From assembly GCA_016875975.1 (NCBI GenBank), contig VGOF01000095.1, positions 1 through 5,987 of the forward strand: a stretch of DNA of 5,987 bases, read 5' to 3'. Position 1 is the stretch's first letter. Each line of letters starts with the position of its first letter. The stretch comes from Chloroflexota bacterium. Its GTDB lineage: Bacteria; Chloroflexota; Dehalococcoidia; GIF9; UBA5629. Below, one piece after another: positions 5,906-5,987 of the stretch. The notes under the pieces are model-generated. The model did no database searches. It saw nothing but the letters and a program-made list of their open reading frames with translations, and was not told the DNA's origin. A program made the position numbers and the translations under genes.

Positions 5906-5921
5906 TCCATGCCTGTCTCTC

Positions 5922-5979
5922 TGACCCTGAACGGAGTGAAGGGGAAGGGTCTAGATTCTTCGCTACGCTCAGAATGACG
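5922..5979. repeat. second palindromic repeat type ending in AATGAC
   Basis: GACCC (5923-5927) pairs with GGGTC (5947-5951) around a GAACGGAGTGAAGG-containing loop. ATTCT and AGAAT then bracket a TCGCTACGCTC segment, followed by AATGAC (5973-5978). The end AATGAC is the inverse of the GTCATT that opens copy 1 at 5710, so the whole 5710-5978 block is bounded by matching ends. No gene is seen between 5664 and 5987. Confidence 0.55.
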
Positions 5980-5987
5980 GGGGATTG

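Noticed and set aside
5604..5910. Two overlapping minus-strand open frames of 83 and 99 codons
   Set aside because: They translate the palindromic repeats and part of the nitroreductase 3' end; peptides with RNDMG-like and CHREG-like strings are characteristic false proteins from this repeat type.

Overview
The window is an ordinary bacterial chromosomal segment with compact genes, bacterial housekeeping families and short intergenic gaps. It encodes five recognisable proteins plus the 3' end of a sixth. My best guess at the source is an uncultured Chloroflexota (Dehalococcoidia-like) bacterium. That rests on the general flavour of the NadD, Obg and nuclease proteins and is weak, because no lineage marker such as an rRNA is present.

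Layout, left to right. Positions 1-495 hold the C-terminal part of a PD-(D/E)XK (RecB/Cas4-like) nuclease with three cysteines of an iron-sulfur cluster motif; its start lies outside the window. It converges on fmt (methionyl-tRNA formyltransferase, minus strand, 525-1469). The 208-base gap 1470-1677 separates fmt from the divergent dnaA. It carries a near-consensus fmt promoter placed so that the mRNA would be leaderless, two perfect -35-type hexamers back to back, and a weaker candidate dnaA promoter. dnaA (1678-3147) is followed by a 164-base AT-rich gap. That gap and its edges contain five one-mismatch DnaA boxes and a DnaA-trio-like triplet run, so it is a good candidate for the chromosomal replication origin. 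Then come obgE (3312-4370), nadD (4367-4966, overlapping obgE by 4 bases) and a nitroreductase-family gene (5007-5663), all on the plus strand and probably one operon. The last 324 bases (5664-5987) have no credible gene and consist mostly of degenerate palindromic GTCATT...AATGAC-type repeats.

How it fits together: DnaA starts replication at the adjacent candidate origin. Obg is a ribosome-associated GTPase, NadD makes NAD precursors, and Fmt prepares initiator tRNA, so the region is core growth machinery. The most notable points are the candidate oriC between dnaA and obgE without a neighbouring dnaN, an Obg lacking the OCT domain and carrying Glu in place of the G3 Asp, an unusual DnaA Walker A motif, and the leaderless fmt promoter. 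I saw no phage, CRISPR, transposase, tRNA or rRNA gene and no clear new multi-gene system.
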